A stretch of 64,000 nucleotides of DNA from Marivirga aurantiaca (GTDB lineage Bacteria > Bacteroidota > Bacteroidia > Cytophagales > Cyclobacteriaceae): positions 186,001-250,000 of the forward strand of contig NZ_JAEQBW010000006.1 in NCBI RefSeq assembly GCF_016679925.1, given 5' to 3'. The notes under the pieces were generated by a model. It saw only the letters and a program-made list of their open reading frames with translations. It made no database searches and was not told where the DNA came from. Shown here one piece after another: positions 1 to 8,863 of this stretch. The position numbers and the translations under genes are program-made. Numbering within the stretch: the first letter of the stretch is position 1; each line of letters starts with the position of its first letter.

Positions 1-625
1 CATTGGCAGAAACCATCACCACCCTGGGAGTCATAATTTCGGATACTCTAATGCTTTTAAGTTTGATCAGGTTTTGAATAATTTTATTCTCTTTGTCACC
101 AAAAACCCCTTCCTGTGTTCCAATATTGGCCAGGGCTGAAATTTCCTCTCTGCTGGTGGTTAGTTCTGGCTCTTTTTTCAGGAGCAATCTTGTAATGACT
201 GCCGATAATACTACCAATGGATAGGTAATAATGATTAATACTTTTAAAGTACTGGCAGTAAAGGGGCCTAATTCTTTGCTGTAGTTGGCTCCGAGTGTTT
301 TAGGAATTATCTCAGTAAACACTAATATCAATATGGTAAGAATTGCCGAAACAAGCCCAAAATAAGCTTCACCGAAAACAATAGTAGCCTGAGCACCAAC
401 TCCGGCAGCACCTATAGTATGGGCCACGGTATTTAATGAAAGAATAGAAGATAAGGGTTTATCCACATTCTGCTTCATTTCAATCAGGGTATTAGCTGAC
501 TTGTCTCCTTTTTCCGATTTTGCTATTAAATAAGATATTGGAACTGATAACAAAGCGGATTCCAGTATAGAACACAAGAATGAAGTAAACAGCGCTATGA
601 ACAGGTAGATAAAAAGTAAAGTCAT
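1..625 (-). CDS. CNNM/DUF21 transporter-like membrane protein (CorC/HlyC family), partial
   Basis: The gene starts at the ATG complementary to 623-625 and runs off the left edge, leaving 208 codons. The visible part is a hydrophobic DUF21/CNNM domain: a first membrane segment from residue 1, further segments around residues 60-150, and the family motif TEIIPKTLGANY near the third helix. It ends in RVSEIMTPRVVMVSA, the usual junction to a CBS-domain pair, which would lie outside the window together with a CorC/HlyC C-terminal domain. Proteins of this family are annotated as hemolysin-like or Mg2+/Co2+ efflux proteins; the ion cannot be read from the sequence. The start is firm because the first codons already form the membrane helix. 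Confidence 0.85.
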   Translation of the reverse strand, partial: MTLLFIYLFIALFTSFLCSILESALLSVPISYLIAKSEKGDKSANTLIEMKQNVDKPLSSILSLNTVAHTIGAAGVGAQATIVFGEAYFGLVSAILTILILVFTEIIPKTLGANYSKELGPFTASTLKVLIIITYPLVVLSAVITRLLLKKEPELTTSREEISALANIGTQEGVFGDKENKIIQNLIKLKSIRVSEIMTPRVVMVSAN

Positions 626-777
626 TTTCTTTCTATGAAGATATAGATACTAACGAAAGAAACCATTATTGTTTTGATTTTACAAACAATAATGGCCGTA
701 GTCTCCTCCTCCTTAGCTTAGGATGGCAGCATTTAGTGTAGTTCTCCCGGGGAATTAAAAAGGAGGCTGTTTTTCAC

Positions 778-1161
778 TTAAAACATTGAATTGTCATTTT
801 GGGCTTTTTCAGGAATGACCTGCAGCACATCCCAATGCTCCACTATTTTCCCCTTATCATCAAAGCGGAAAATATCTATTCCTGCATAATCCTTGTCACC
901 AGGCCAGCTTTGGAAACAATGTAGCACCACAAATTCATCTTCCGCAATGGCTTTCTTGAATTCTACTTTTTTTCCGGGGTATTCCGATGCCATTCGGGTG
1001 AAATAATCAATAAAAGCTTGTTTCCCATCTCCCACTTCCGGGTTGTGTTGAGTGTATGATTCTCCTACAAATCTGTCTACGGCTTCCTTTGGTTGGCATT
1101 GGTTGAACATTAAATCATAAAATGCCATTGCTTTTTCTTTGTTTTTCTGAGTCTGTTGCAT
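778..1161 (-). CDS. SnoaL-like (NTF2-fold) protein
   Basis: A 127-residue single-domain protein. The pattern of an N-terminal helix (KAMAFYDLMFNQCQPKEA), then YTQHNP, a glycine-rich turn, and a C-terminal strand ending in GKIVEHWDVLQ is typical of the SnoaL-like branch of the NTF2 fold. Such proteins are small cone-shaped enzymes or binding proteins and are often annotated as aldol-condensation or ester-cyclase-like; the substrate here is unknown. There is no signal peptide, so it should be cytoplasmic. It is transcribed away from the PhoD-like gene, 37 bp downstream of that gene's stop, so the two could share a transcript. Confidence 0.75.
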   Translation of the reverse strand: MQQTQKNKEKAMAFYDLMFNQCQPKEAVDRFVGESYTQHNPEVGDGKQAFIDYFTRMASEYPGKKVEFKKAIAEDEFVVLHCFQSWPGDKDYAGIDIFRFDDKGKIVEHWDVLQVIPEKAQNDNSMF

Positions 1162-1198
1162 AGGAATTGAGGTTTTTCCTGGTGATAGAATAACTATG

Positions 1199-2233
1199 CT
1201 AATTATTAAAAACCATTTCTTTTTCCAAATACAGCTGCTGATCTTCCCCTCTTATTTGAGAGACGACTTTTATTTCTCCTTTGCTGCCAGCACTTATTTC
1301 CAACAATCCATAATTCAATTGTGCTATTAATTCACCTTCCCTATGTTGGTTGTACTCTTCTGCATCATCACCGCTCCAGGTGTGCGTCAATCCGCTGGAA
1401 GTTATATCTACCAAAGGATATGGGAGGTTTCTCCAATCTATTGTAGAGATTTCTGCTATATGTCTATCTCCACTTAAGAAAATCACACCTTTAGGGTTTT
1501 TATCGGCTATTAAATTAAACATCTTCTTTCTTTCATTCGGGAAATTAGCCCATTTCTCATAAGGATGATCTTCTGCTATAAACTGAATACCGGAGGCAAT
1601 GATATATAAATCAACAAGTGAATCGCTTATTTCATTTCCCAACCAGCTCCATTGCTCTTTGCCTAAAATGGTGCCTTTTTCGTTGAGTATATACTTATTG
1701 TTGGTTTTTATGATATCATCCCTGTGATAGCGTGCATCCAGTAAAATGATTTTAATCTTTTGATCATTCCAGTTTAGCTGATAAGAAGAATACACGCCCT
1801 CTCTTTTTCTACGTGGACTGTTTTCGGGTACCTCAAAAAAATCAAGAAAAAGCTGCTGACTTTCCTCCTTATGGGAGTATTCCTTTCCAGCATCATTTTT
1901 GCCATAGTCGTGGTCATCCCATACTCCTATAATCTCTGTTTGCTTTTTTAACTTTGTGTAGTCCGGCTGTTGATTTTGCTTTTCATATTTATCCTCAAGA
2001 ATCCTCATGTTATTGGTATCTCCATAGATGTTGTCCCCCAAAAACAAGAAAAGATCAGGTTCATGCGCAAGGATATCTTTCCATAAAGGTTGCGGTCTGT
2101 ATTGTTTGTTACAAGATCCAAAAGCAATGACAAGCTTCTCCTTTTCTTCAACAGTAACAGTCCTGTCCTGACCAAATGCCAGTTGGGTAGATAACACAAC
2201 TGACAATATTAATTGCAGTGATAAATATTTCAT
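1199..2233 (-). CDS. PhoD-like alkaline phosphatase family protein (exported)
   Basis: 344 residues. An N-terminal signal peptide of about 21 residues ends at AFGQ, pointing to the periplasm or outside. Metallophosphoesterase motifs of the PhoD family follow in order: FGSCNKQ (38-44), LGDNIYGD (65-72), WDDHDYG (105-111) and SGDRHIAE (254-261). These supply the Asp, Asn and His ligands of the metal centre. PhoD-like enzymes hydrolyse phosphomonoesters or diesters. This short form lacks the usual N-terminal PhoD domain and resembles the alkaline phosphatase D-like hydrolases of Bacteroidota. It precedes the SnoaL-like gene in the same direction. No phosphate-regulon site was recognised. Confidence 0.8.
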   Translation of the reverse strand: MKYLSLQLILSVVLSTQLAFGQDRTVTVEEKEKLVIAFGSCNKQYRPQPLWKDILAHEPDLFLFLGDNIYGDTNNMRILEDKYEKQNQQPDYTKLKKQTEIIGVWDDHDYGKNDAGKEYSHKEESQQLFLDFFEVPENSPRRKREGVYSSYQLNWNDQKIKIILLDARYHRDDIIKTNNKYILNEKGTILGKEQWSWLGNEISDSLVDLYIIASGIQFIAEDHPYEKWANFPNERKKMFNLIADKNPKGVIFLSGDRHIAEISTIDWRNLPYPLVDITSSGLTHTWSGDDAEEYNQHREGELIAQLNYGLLEISAGSKGEIKVVSQIRGEDQQLYLEKEMVFNN

Positions 2234-2415
2234 GTGTATATGTTCGTTTTTATGTTACCACATGGAATTCGCGATAAATATTCATCTGGCGGTTGGTATA
2301 AATTCGCCCTCGAATATTTATGCTCATTTCATGGGAATAGATTTTATATTGGCAAAAATACAGGAAATGGACAAGGAAGGAGTTACCAAATCATTATGGT
2401 TTGGAAACCTAAAGT

Positions 2416-3195
2416 TTATTGATCAGCATTTTCCAGGCTTGAGATCAACTCGTACACTGAATAAATACGCTCTGAAGGGTAGAGTGCCAGTGCCTGGCTG
2501 ATTTTCGCTTTAGCCAGGGGGTAATTTTGTTCTTTAATGGCATAAATTCCATGATTGTAATATTGCAGCCCACTTAATTGTTTAATATTGATCTTTTTGA
2601 ATATGGTGTTAGTTTCGGTGGTTAAATAGCTTTCGGCACCAATCTCAATAGTATTCTGAATGACTTTGGTCAGAGGATCAGGCTTGAATTTTGCAATATA
2701 TTGTATAACGGCATTTTCATCCTTGATAAACCCATTTAAAGGATCTGTACTTTCAAGAATGAAGTCTTTACCATCTATCCTGGCTACAATAAATACATGA
2801 TAATCCGTTTCGATAATACTGTGGTCAATATTGAAATAAGTGAGGATCAGGGAATAGGCAAGGCTGCCACTCACGCAATCGTAATCTCCTGTTTCCAACA
2901 TTTTGCCAAAATCGGAATGTTTACCATAGTTTTTCAATAAGGTATTATGGGTTTTGTAGAACAGGAAGTCCAGAAAGTATTCGGGATTTGCAGAAGATTT
3001 TTTCTCTAGTTTTTCGATGAGCTTGTTCCATTGGGCATGCTGCTCTAAAAGTTGTTGAGAGACTATCAAATTTCTTTTCTTTTCATATTCAGAAGTGTCA
3101 GTGGTTGCATAGATGTTGCCCACCAATACCATTCCTATGAGGAAAAGCAAAAGTGTTTTGATTCTTCTTTGGCCATATGGGAATAAAAAATTCAA
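2416..3195 (-). CDS. Transglutaminase-like exported protein with C-terminal TPR-like helices
   Basis: 259 residues. The reading frame has a stop (TAA) two codons before residue 1 and no ATG ahead of the hydrophobic signal segment (residues 12-30), so the start is most likely the TTG complementary to 3193-3195. A transglutaminase-like core is suggested by YDCVSGS (Cys107), DYHVFI (His133) and STDP (Asp151), a plausible Cys-His-Asp triad. The C-terminal part (about 205-245) reads like a TPR-type helical hairpin. Secreted Bacteroidota proteins of this build are thought to be papain-fold proteases or cross-linkers; the substrate is unknown. It is separated from the PhoD-like gene by 182 bp. Confidence 0.6.
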   Translation of the reverse strand: MNFLFPYGQRRIKTLLLFLIGMVLVGNIYATTDTSEYEKKRNLIVSQQLLEQHAQWNKLIEKLEKKSSANPEYFLDFLFYKTHNTLLKNYGKHSDFGKMLETGDYDCVSGSLAYSLILTYFNIDHSIIETDYHVFIVARIDGKDFILESTDPLNGFIKDENAVIQYIAKFKPDPLTKVIQNTIEIGAESYLTTETNTIFKKINIKQLSGLQYYNHGIYAIKEQNYPLAKAKISQALALYPSERIYSVYELISSLENADQ

Positions 3196-3600
3196 TTCTT
3201 ATATTACCTTAATGTTACTTATTTAACTTGTATATGAACTTTAAGTTAAGAAATATTCCATGAAATTAATATTGAGTTAACTAAAAATTATTACAAATGG
3301 TTCTTTTTGCATGAAAAACATGCCTTTTAGTATCTTTTCGGGGCGAAAGTCGGTTAAATTAGCTACAGATCTGATTCTGGTTGTAAGCAATAAGTATATG
3401 AAGTGGCTTGTTGTAGAAACACCTGGCCAGTGCAATTGCTTTCTTAATCATATCATGAACTTATTCTGAGATGAAAGCAGAAATTGAATGTGATGATAAA
3501 ATAATCAGACAATATCTATCCTTTAAATTAACCAGCTCGTAATGTAAACCTTAGCTATATTATTTATAACTTTAAAGTATAAAACTACAAATTCCTAATC
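3196..3600. other. Intergenic region between divergent genes
   Basis: This AT-rich stretch must hold the promoters of the minus-strand transglutaminase-like gene and the plus-strand AsmA gene. A small palindrome, GCATG-AAAAA-CATGC followed by CTTTT, lies at 3309-3323. I do not see a convincing TTTG/TAnnTTTG promoter pair or an ORF. Confidence 0.4.
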
Positions 3601-6234
3601 ATGAGAAAATTACTGATCATTGTTGGCAGTATCCTTGCATTTTTGATTCTTGCAATCATTTTAATCCCCATTCTTTTCAAAGACCGAATTTTAAGGGAAG
3701 TGCAAACAGAAGTAAATAAATCTGTCAATGCAAATGTGAATTTTGACCCTGATGATTTTAGCCTTTCCCTATTAAAGGATTTTCCTAATCTTACCGTAGG
3801 ACTAAAAAATTTATCAGTTACCGGAAAAGAGATGTTTGAAGGGGATACTTTGTTTGCTACAAAGGATTTTTCTCTGGAAGTCGACATTGTCGCTATTATT
3901 AAAAGTGAGCCTTTGCGAATCAAAGGTATTATATTAGATCAACCTACCATCAATATATTAGTGTTGGAAGATGGCTCAGCCAATTATGATATTGTTGTAC
4001 CGTCTGATGAAACAGATACCACTACCACTGAAGAGAGTGATATGCAAATAGGTATTGACCATTGGGAAATCAAAAATGGCAACATTAGCTATTATGATCA
4101 ATCCGCTGATATGGCTATGTCAATAATAGGTTTAAACCATACCGGAAAGGGCGATTTTTCCCAAACAGTGTTTGATATGGTGACAAAGACCACTGCAGAT
4201 GATTTTTCTTTCGCTTATGATGAAGATGTTTATGTGGCACATAAAACACTTGAAATTAATATGATTCTGGGAATGGATCTTGACGCCATGAAATTTAAGT
4301 TTAATGAGACTTCGGTCAGGATGAATGAGTTTAAATTAAACTTTGATGGATTCTTTGCCATGCCTGAAGAGGATATTGACATGGACGTCAAGTTTTTTGT
4401 GGAAGACACACAATTTAAAAGCGTTCTTTCTTTGGTGCCAGGGATGTATGCCGATGGTTTTGAAAGCCTGGAAACCAAAGGTGAATTTGATTTTAAGGGT
4501 TTTGCAAAAGGAACTTATGGTGAGGATAAACTGCCTGCATTTTCAATAAATTTATCAGTAAATGATGCTTATGTAAAATCTCCTGATGTACCATTGCCTG
4601 TCCAAAATATTTCTCTGGACTTACTGGCAAAGAGTGAGACTGGCGATTTGAAAGATGGTTTACTGGAAATCAAGAATTTTGGGTTGACAATTGATAAAGA
4701 TCGCTTCACTGCCAATGCAGTAGTTAATAATTTTGATGCTCCAAGCTGGGATTTGAATGCTCAAGGGGCTTTAAATCTTGATGTTATTTCCAGAATTGAA
4801 CCAACTACTGACTATAGTATTGGAGGAATTGTAAAGGCAGACATTACCTCAAAAGGAAACTATGCTGATGTAGAACAGGAGAATTATCAAAATCTAAATA
4901 CTTCAGGTACATTGGAATTAAATAACTTCTTTTATTCCACTACTGATCTTCCTGATTTTAAAATTTCACAAGCTAATTTGAATTTCAATCCTCAGTTTGT
5001 TGAAATGTCTCAAATGGAAGGTAATTTCGGTAAAAGTGATTTCAAAGTAACTGGCCAGTTGAGTAATTATATTGCTTATGCCATAAAGGAAAATGCTAAA
5101 CTGGAAGGACAAATGAGCTTAACTTCCCAATTATTGGATGTAAATGAAATGATGGGCTCATCCGAAGAGGAAACCACTACGGAAGAAGATACCACCTCAA
5201 TGGAATTGGTGTTGGTACCGGAAAATATCGACTTCACCTTTAATGCTGATGTGCAGCAAATAGTGTATGACAATTTCGTCCTCAAAAATGCGAAAGGCAA
5301 GATCAGGGTCAACAATCAAATTTTAACCATGGATCCGTTACGATTTGACATGCTGGAAGGCTCCATCAATATGGCGGGAAATTACAACACACAGGATGAG
5401 GATAATCCGATATTTGATTTTAATCTTGGTATTGTAGACGTAAGCATACCCGAGACATTCAAAAATGTAGTAACTGTTCAAAAATTTGTGCCTGTTGCTG
5501 AGAAGATGACAGGTAAATTCAGTACAGATTTTGCTATTCAGGGAATAATGACACAGGAAATGATGCCTGATCTTCCTACTTTGTCAGGTTCAGGCATTGT
5601 AAAAATTAAAGAAGCAGCCGTTGTTGATTCAAAAATTATTAAAGGTGTTACTTCCTTATCCAAACTTGATAATACCAATACAATCAACCTAAAAGATATC
5701 ACACTTAAAGCGGAGATTAAAGATGGTAAACTAGGTGTAGAACCCTTTGATATTGATATGGGGAAATATAAAGCCACCATTGATGGAACTACTGCTTTTG
5801 ACGGCAACATTGCCTACAATTTAAAATTGAATGTGCCTACTGGCAGTGTAGGGCAGGCAGCCAACCAGGCGCTTTCGGGTTTGCTGGGAACAGACGTGAA
5901 GGCAGTTGGGAGTTCAGTAAACCTTAATTTTAATGTGACGGGCACTTATGATGACCCTAATATAAAATTAGGAAAAACAACTACTGAAGGTGGACAGTCA
6001 GTTGCAGGTAGTGCAAAAACTGCCGTGAAAGAAAAAATAACAGAAGAAACTGATAAACTGAAAGAAGAAGCAGAGGCCAAAATTGAAGCAGCTAAAGATA
6101 GTGCAAAAAATGAACTTGAAAGGCGAAAGAAACTAGCAGAAGAAGAGGCCAGAAAGAAAGCGGAAGAAGAAAAGGCTAAGTTGAAAGAAAAGGCGAAGAA
6201 CAAGGTCAAGGATATATTTGGAGGAGGAAGGTAA
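3601..6234 (+). CDS. AsmA family protein
   Basis: 877 residues. One N-terminal transmembrane segment (about 4-27) is followed by a long beta-rich region typical of AsmA/TamB-like proteins, including an AsmA-like C-terminal region around 600-790 (KFSTDFAIQGIMTQ, then YKATIDGTTAFDGNIAYNLKL). Large AsmA proteins are thought to form hydrophobic grooves that carry lipids between inner and outer membranes. The last 70 residues (about 805-872) are an unusual Lys/Glu/Ala-rich charged helix, probably a coiled coil, ending in KDIFGGGR. An acidic Thr/Glu/Asp-rich spacer sits at about 505-520. The gene stands alone. The ATG at 3601 is chosen because it begins the membrane anchor. Confidence 0.8.
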   Translation: MRKLLIIVGSILAFLILAIILIPILFKDRILREVQTEVNKSVNANVNFDPDDFSLSLLKDFPNLTVGLKNLSVTGKEMFEGDTLFATKDFSLEVDIVAIIKSEPLRIKGIILDQPTINILVLEDGSANYDIVVPSDETDTTTTEESDMQIGIDHWEIKNGNISYYDQSADMAMSIIGLNHTGKGDFSQTVFDMVTKTTADDFSFAYDEDVYVAHKTLEINMILGMDLDAMKFKFNETSVRMNEFKLNFDGFFAMPEEDIDMDVKFFVEDTQFKSVLSLVPGMYADGFESLETKGEFDFKGFAKGTYGEDKLPAFSINLSVNDAYVKSPDVPLPVQNISLDLLAKSETGDLKDGLLEIKNFGLTIDKDRFTANAVVNNFDAPSWDLNAQGALNLDVISRIEPTTDYSIGGIVKADITSKGNYADVEQENYQNLNTSGTLELNNFFYSTTDLPDFKISQANLNFNPQFVEMSQMEGNFGKSDFKVTGQLSNYIAYAIKENAKLEGQMSLTSQLLDVNEMMGSSEEETTTEEDTTSMELVLVPENIDFTFNADVQQIVYDNFVLKNAKGKIRVNNQILTMDPLRFDMLEGSINMAGNYNTQDEDNPIFDFNLGIVDVSIPETFKNVVTVQKFVPVAEKMTGKFSTDFAIQGIMTQEMMPDLPTLSGSGIVKIKEAAVVDSKIIKGVTSLSKLDNTNTINLKDITLKAEIKDGKLGVEPFDIDMGKYKATIDGTTAFDGNIAYNLKLNVPTGSVGQAANQALSGLLGTDVKAVGSSVNLNFNVTGTYDDPNIKLGKTTTEGGQSVAGSAKTAVKEKITEETDKLKEEAEAKIEAAKDSAKNELERRKKLAEEEARKKAEEEKAKLKEKAKNKVKDIFGGGR

Positions 6235-6280
6235 TTCTTTCTTCTTTAGTTTTTATTAATAGAGTGAACTAACTGGTTAT

Positions 6281-6317
6281 TCCTCACCCTCTATCCTAAT
6301 TATCGGAAGGGTGAGGA
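6281..6317 (+). terminator. Hairpin after the AsmA gene
   Basis: A perfect 10-bp stem (TCCTCACCCT pairing with AGGGTGAGGA) with a 17-nt loop lies 47 bp after the AsmA stop. There is no clear U-run, so it is a weak intrinsic terminator or a small palindromic repeat. The CTCACCC text resembles the end of the two-hairpin repeats at 10447 and 13294. Confidence 0.45.
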
Positions 6318-6446
6318 TTGACTAAAAGAGGATAATTTTTCTACATTTTATCCAATCCAATTCATCAGAATTCGTTGTCATAAATAAGTAAGGATTTTAA
6401 GCCGGAAAATTCCATTTTTCATGGAGGGCAACAAATTTTATTTACC

Positions 6447-6454
6447 TATTTTTG
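6447..6454 (+). promoter_or_regulatory. Candidate -7 box for pruA
   Basis: TATTTTTG matches the Bacteroidota -7 consensus TAnnTTTG and lies 37 bp before the pruA start. No good TTTG is found 18-20 bp upstream, so only half of the promoter is supported. Confidence 0.4.
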
Positions 6455-6491
6455 CGAAACCATTTTTATTCAATTACAAAATTACAAAGAT

Positions 6492-8123
6492 ATGCCAAAA
6501 GGAATTTACCAATTGCCATTTGCAGAGAACGAGCCGGTGAACAGTTATGCTCCCGGAACTCCGGAGAGACAACAATTAAAGGATGCTTTAAAGAAAGCAC
6601 GTTCCAAACAAGTTGATGTACCTATGTATATTGGTGCTGAAGAGGTGAAAACCGGAAATAAAAAGCCACTAAATCCACCGCATGACCATCAGCATGTGTT
6701 GGGATATTTCCACGAGGGCGATGCAAGTCATGTGGAACAGGCCATCAAAGCAGCTTTAGCAGCCAAAGAAAAATGGGCTAATTTAAGCTGGGAACATAGA
6801 GCGGCTATTTTCCTGAAAGCAGCTGATTTAATTGCTGGTCCTTTCAGAAATGAAATTAATGCAGCTACTATGTTAGGCCAATCAAAAAGTGCTTATCAGG
6901 CGGAAATTGATTCAGCTTGTGAATTAGTAGATTTCTTGCGTTATAATGTGCAGTTCATGAGCGAGATTTATAGTGAGCAGCCGGAATCCTCTGCAGGAAT
7001 GTGGAACAGAACGGAATACCGTCCATTGGAAGGTTTCGTTTTTGCGATCACTCCGTTTAACTTTACTGCCATTGCGGGTAATTTACCTTCAAGCGCTGCC
7101 TTAATGGGCAATACTGTAGTTTGGAAAGCAGCTTACACGCAAATATACGCAGCAGATGTAATCATGCGTGTATTTAAAGCAGCCGGCTTGCCGGATGGTG
7201 TGATTAACTTAGTACATGTAAGTGGGCCTGATGCAGGTGAAGTTGTATTCAAACATCCTGATTTTGCAGGTTTGCACTTTACAGGTAGTACAGGTGTTTT
7301 CAAACACTTATGGAAAACCATAGGAGAAAATATAGATATTTATAAATCTTACCCAAGAATTGTCGGAGAAACAGGTGGTAAGGATTTCATTGTAGCACAT
7401 CATACTGCCCATGCAAGGGATGTGGCAACAGCTATAGTAAGAGGTGCCTTTGAATACCAGGGCCAGAAATGTTCAGCTGCTTCACGAGTTTATCTGCCGG
7501 ATAATATTGCAGAGGAAGTACAGAAATTGGTGATAGAAGATGTGAAGGATATAAAGATGGGTGGCCCTGAGGATTTTGAGAATTTCTTCAATGCGGTGAT
7601 CGATAAAAAATCCTTTGACAAAATTGCAGGCTATATTGAGAAAGCAAAAGAAAGCAGCACTTCTAAAATTATTGCAGGTGGTGAGTATGATGATTCCAAA
7701 GGGTATTTCATCCAGCCAACAGTAATTTTAACAGAAGACCCTCAATTCATTACCATGAAGGAAGAAATCTTCGGCCCTGTAGTGACTCTTTATGTGTACA
7801 AGCAGGAGAACTTTGAAGAAACACTTACTTTGGTGGATGAAACTTCTCCTTATGCTTTAACAGGTGCAATATTCAGTAACGATCGTTATATCATTGAATT
7901 AGCAACTAAAAAATTATCTAATGCAGCCGGTAATTTCTATATCAATGATAAACCAACCGGAGCAGTTGTGGGACAACAACCATTTGGTGGAGCCAGAGGT
8001 TCCGGAACCAACGACAAAGCAGGTTCGAAATTGAACTTATTGCGTTGGGTTTCGGCCAGAACTATAAAAGAAACATTTGTTCCGGCAACTGATTACCGTT
8101 ACCCATTCATGGATAAAGAGTAA
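6492..8123 (+). CDS. pruA: L-glutamate gamma-semialdehyde dehydrogenase (1-pyrroline-5-carboxylate dehydrogenase)
   Basis: 543 residues, the usual length for the stand-alone group of this enzyme. It oxidises glutamate semialdehyde (from proline or arginine breakdown) to glutamate with NAD+. Aldehyde dehydrogenase landmarks are all present: PFNFTAIAGNLPSSAALMGN in the cofactor domain, FTGSTGVF, the general-base Glu293 in GETGGKDF, and the catalytic Cys327 in QGQKCSAASR. The C-terminal QPFGGARGSGTNDKAGS is characteristic of PruA rather than other dehydrogenases. It is cytoplasmic. It has no proline dehydrogenase neighbour here, so it is monocistronic and followed by its own terminator. Confidence 0.95.
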   Translation: MPKGIYQLPFAENEPVNSYAPGTPERQQLKDALKKARSKQVDVPMYIGAEEVKTGNKKPLNPPHDHQHVLGYFHEGDASHVEQAIKAALAAKEKWANLSWEHRAAIFLKAADLIAGPFRNEINAATMLGQSKSAYQAEIDSACELVDFLRYNVQFMSEIYSEQPESSAGMWNRTEYRPLEGFVFAITPFNFTAIAGNLPSSAALMGNTVVWKAAYTQIYAADVIMRVFKAAGLPDGVINLVHVSGPDAGEVVFKHPDFAGLHFTGSTGVFKHLWKTIGENIDIYKSYPRIVGETGGKDFIVAHHTAHARDVATAIVRGAFEYQGQKCSAASRVYLPDNIAEEVQKLVIEDVKDIKMGGPEDFENFFNAVIDKKSFDKIAGYIEKAKESSTSKIIAGGEYDDSKGYFIQPTVILTEDPQFITMKEEIFGPVVTLYVYKQENFEETLTLVDETSPYALTGAIFSNDRYIIELATKKLSNAAGNFYINDKPTGAVVGQQPFGGARGSGTNDKAGSKLNLLRWVSARTIKETFVPATDYRYPFMDKE

Positions 8124-8149
8124 TAGTCACGAAAATTTATCAATTAATG

Positions 8150-8182
8150 AAGCTTCTGGATGCAAATTCAGGAGCTTTTTTT
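8150..8182 (+). terminator. Intrinsic terminator of pruA
   Basis: A 9-bp stem with one mismatch (AAGCTTCTG at 8150-8158 and CAGGAGCTT at 8169-8177) runs into a T-run, 27 bp after the pruA stop. Confidence 0.8.
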
Positions 8183-8690
8183 ATGGCACAAATAGCCTGC
8201 CCTCGATTGTGTCTCCTCAATCGAGCGTACAGTTCTAAAGGAATATTATTATATGGCAGAGGATGTTGGCCATCACCGGTCAGTACGGCTTCAAGCCGTC
8301 AGACCGCTAGTTTCTATTCTACTTAAACCGCTGGCTGTTGGTTTCTTTATTTGTAGCCTGTTATTGAAGCTGTAAGCAAAGCCCGGTACTGAACTGTAGC
8401 CTAACAACTTCAATAAAATTGAGAGAAAGCACCATTTATTTCACTCCTATCGGAGCTTTTTGTATGCCTGCTGGTATTTCTATTAGGATTTTACCCCTCT
8501 GGGGCAAATCAGCCTGATTGCTGGTTTGTCTTGTCCTTATCATTTGATAGATGTGCTTGGATGGCAGAGAAAGTTGTCCATCACGGTCAATATGGCTTCA
8601 AGTGACTTTGACTCGAATATATTCACAGCCGTGGTTTGTGTCTCACGAAACACTTATGGAGCCCATGCTAACTCGGCCGTAATTAAACCC
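8183..8690. repeat. Cluster of short palindromic and diverged repeats
   Basis: This non-coding stretch carries several small hairpins: ACGGCTT-C-AAGCCGT (8285-8299), CTCC-TATC-GGAG (8444-8455) and CCCCTCTGGGG (8494-8504). A roughly 50-bp segment starting with GGCAGAGGATGTTGGCCATC (from 8257) recurs in diverged form at about 8561-8606. A degenerate copy of the GTTCGTG-TCT-CACGAAC hairpin lies at 8631-8653. The stretch looks like several decayed intergenic repeat elements; no ORF was recognised. The bases up to 8863 hold the promoter of the next gene. Confidence 0.6.
8631..8653. repeat. Hairpin repeat R3, degenerate copy
   Basis: GTGGTTTGTG-TCT-CACGAAACAC, preceded by GCC. It matches the perfect hairpins at 53320-53342 and 60567-60589 but has two unpaired positions, so it looks like a decayed member of the same small family. 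Confidence 0.6.
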
Positions 8691-8863
8691 GAAATACATT
8701 GAAAACTTTCTTCAAAATGAAATAGTGCTGAAGTATCTTATTGTAGCTTGAGAATATGAAACAAAATAACAGGAAAATGATATAAGCATCAAGCAAAATC
8801 ATATAATAATTGAGGGAATATAAATTGGTAAATTTATAGGGACCACAATAACCCCCCACTGTT

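Noticed and set aside
2232-2501. Two plus-strand ORFs near the 3' end of the transglutaminase-like gene
   Set aside because: They lack domains or start signals and partly lie opposite the real gene.
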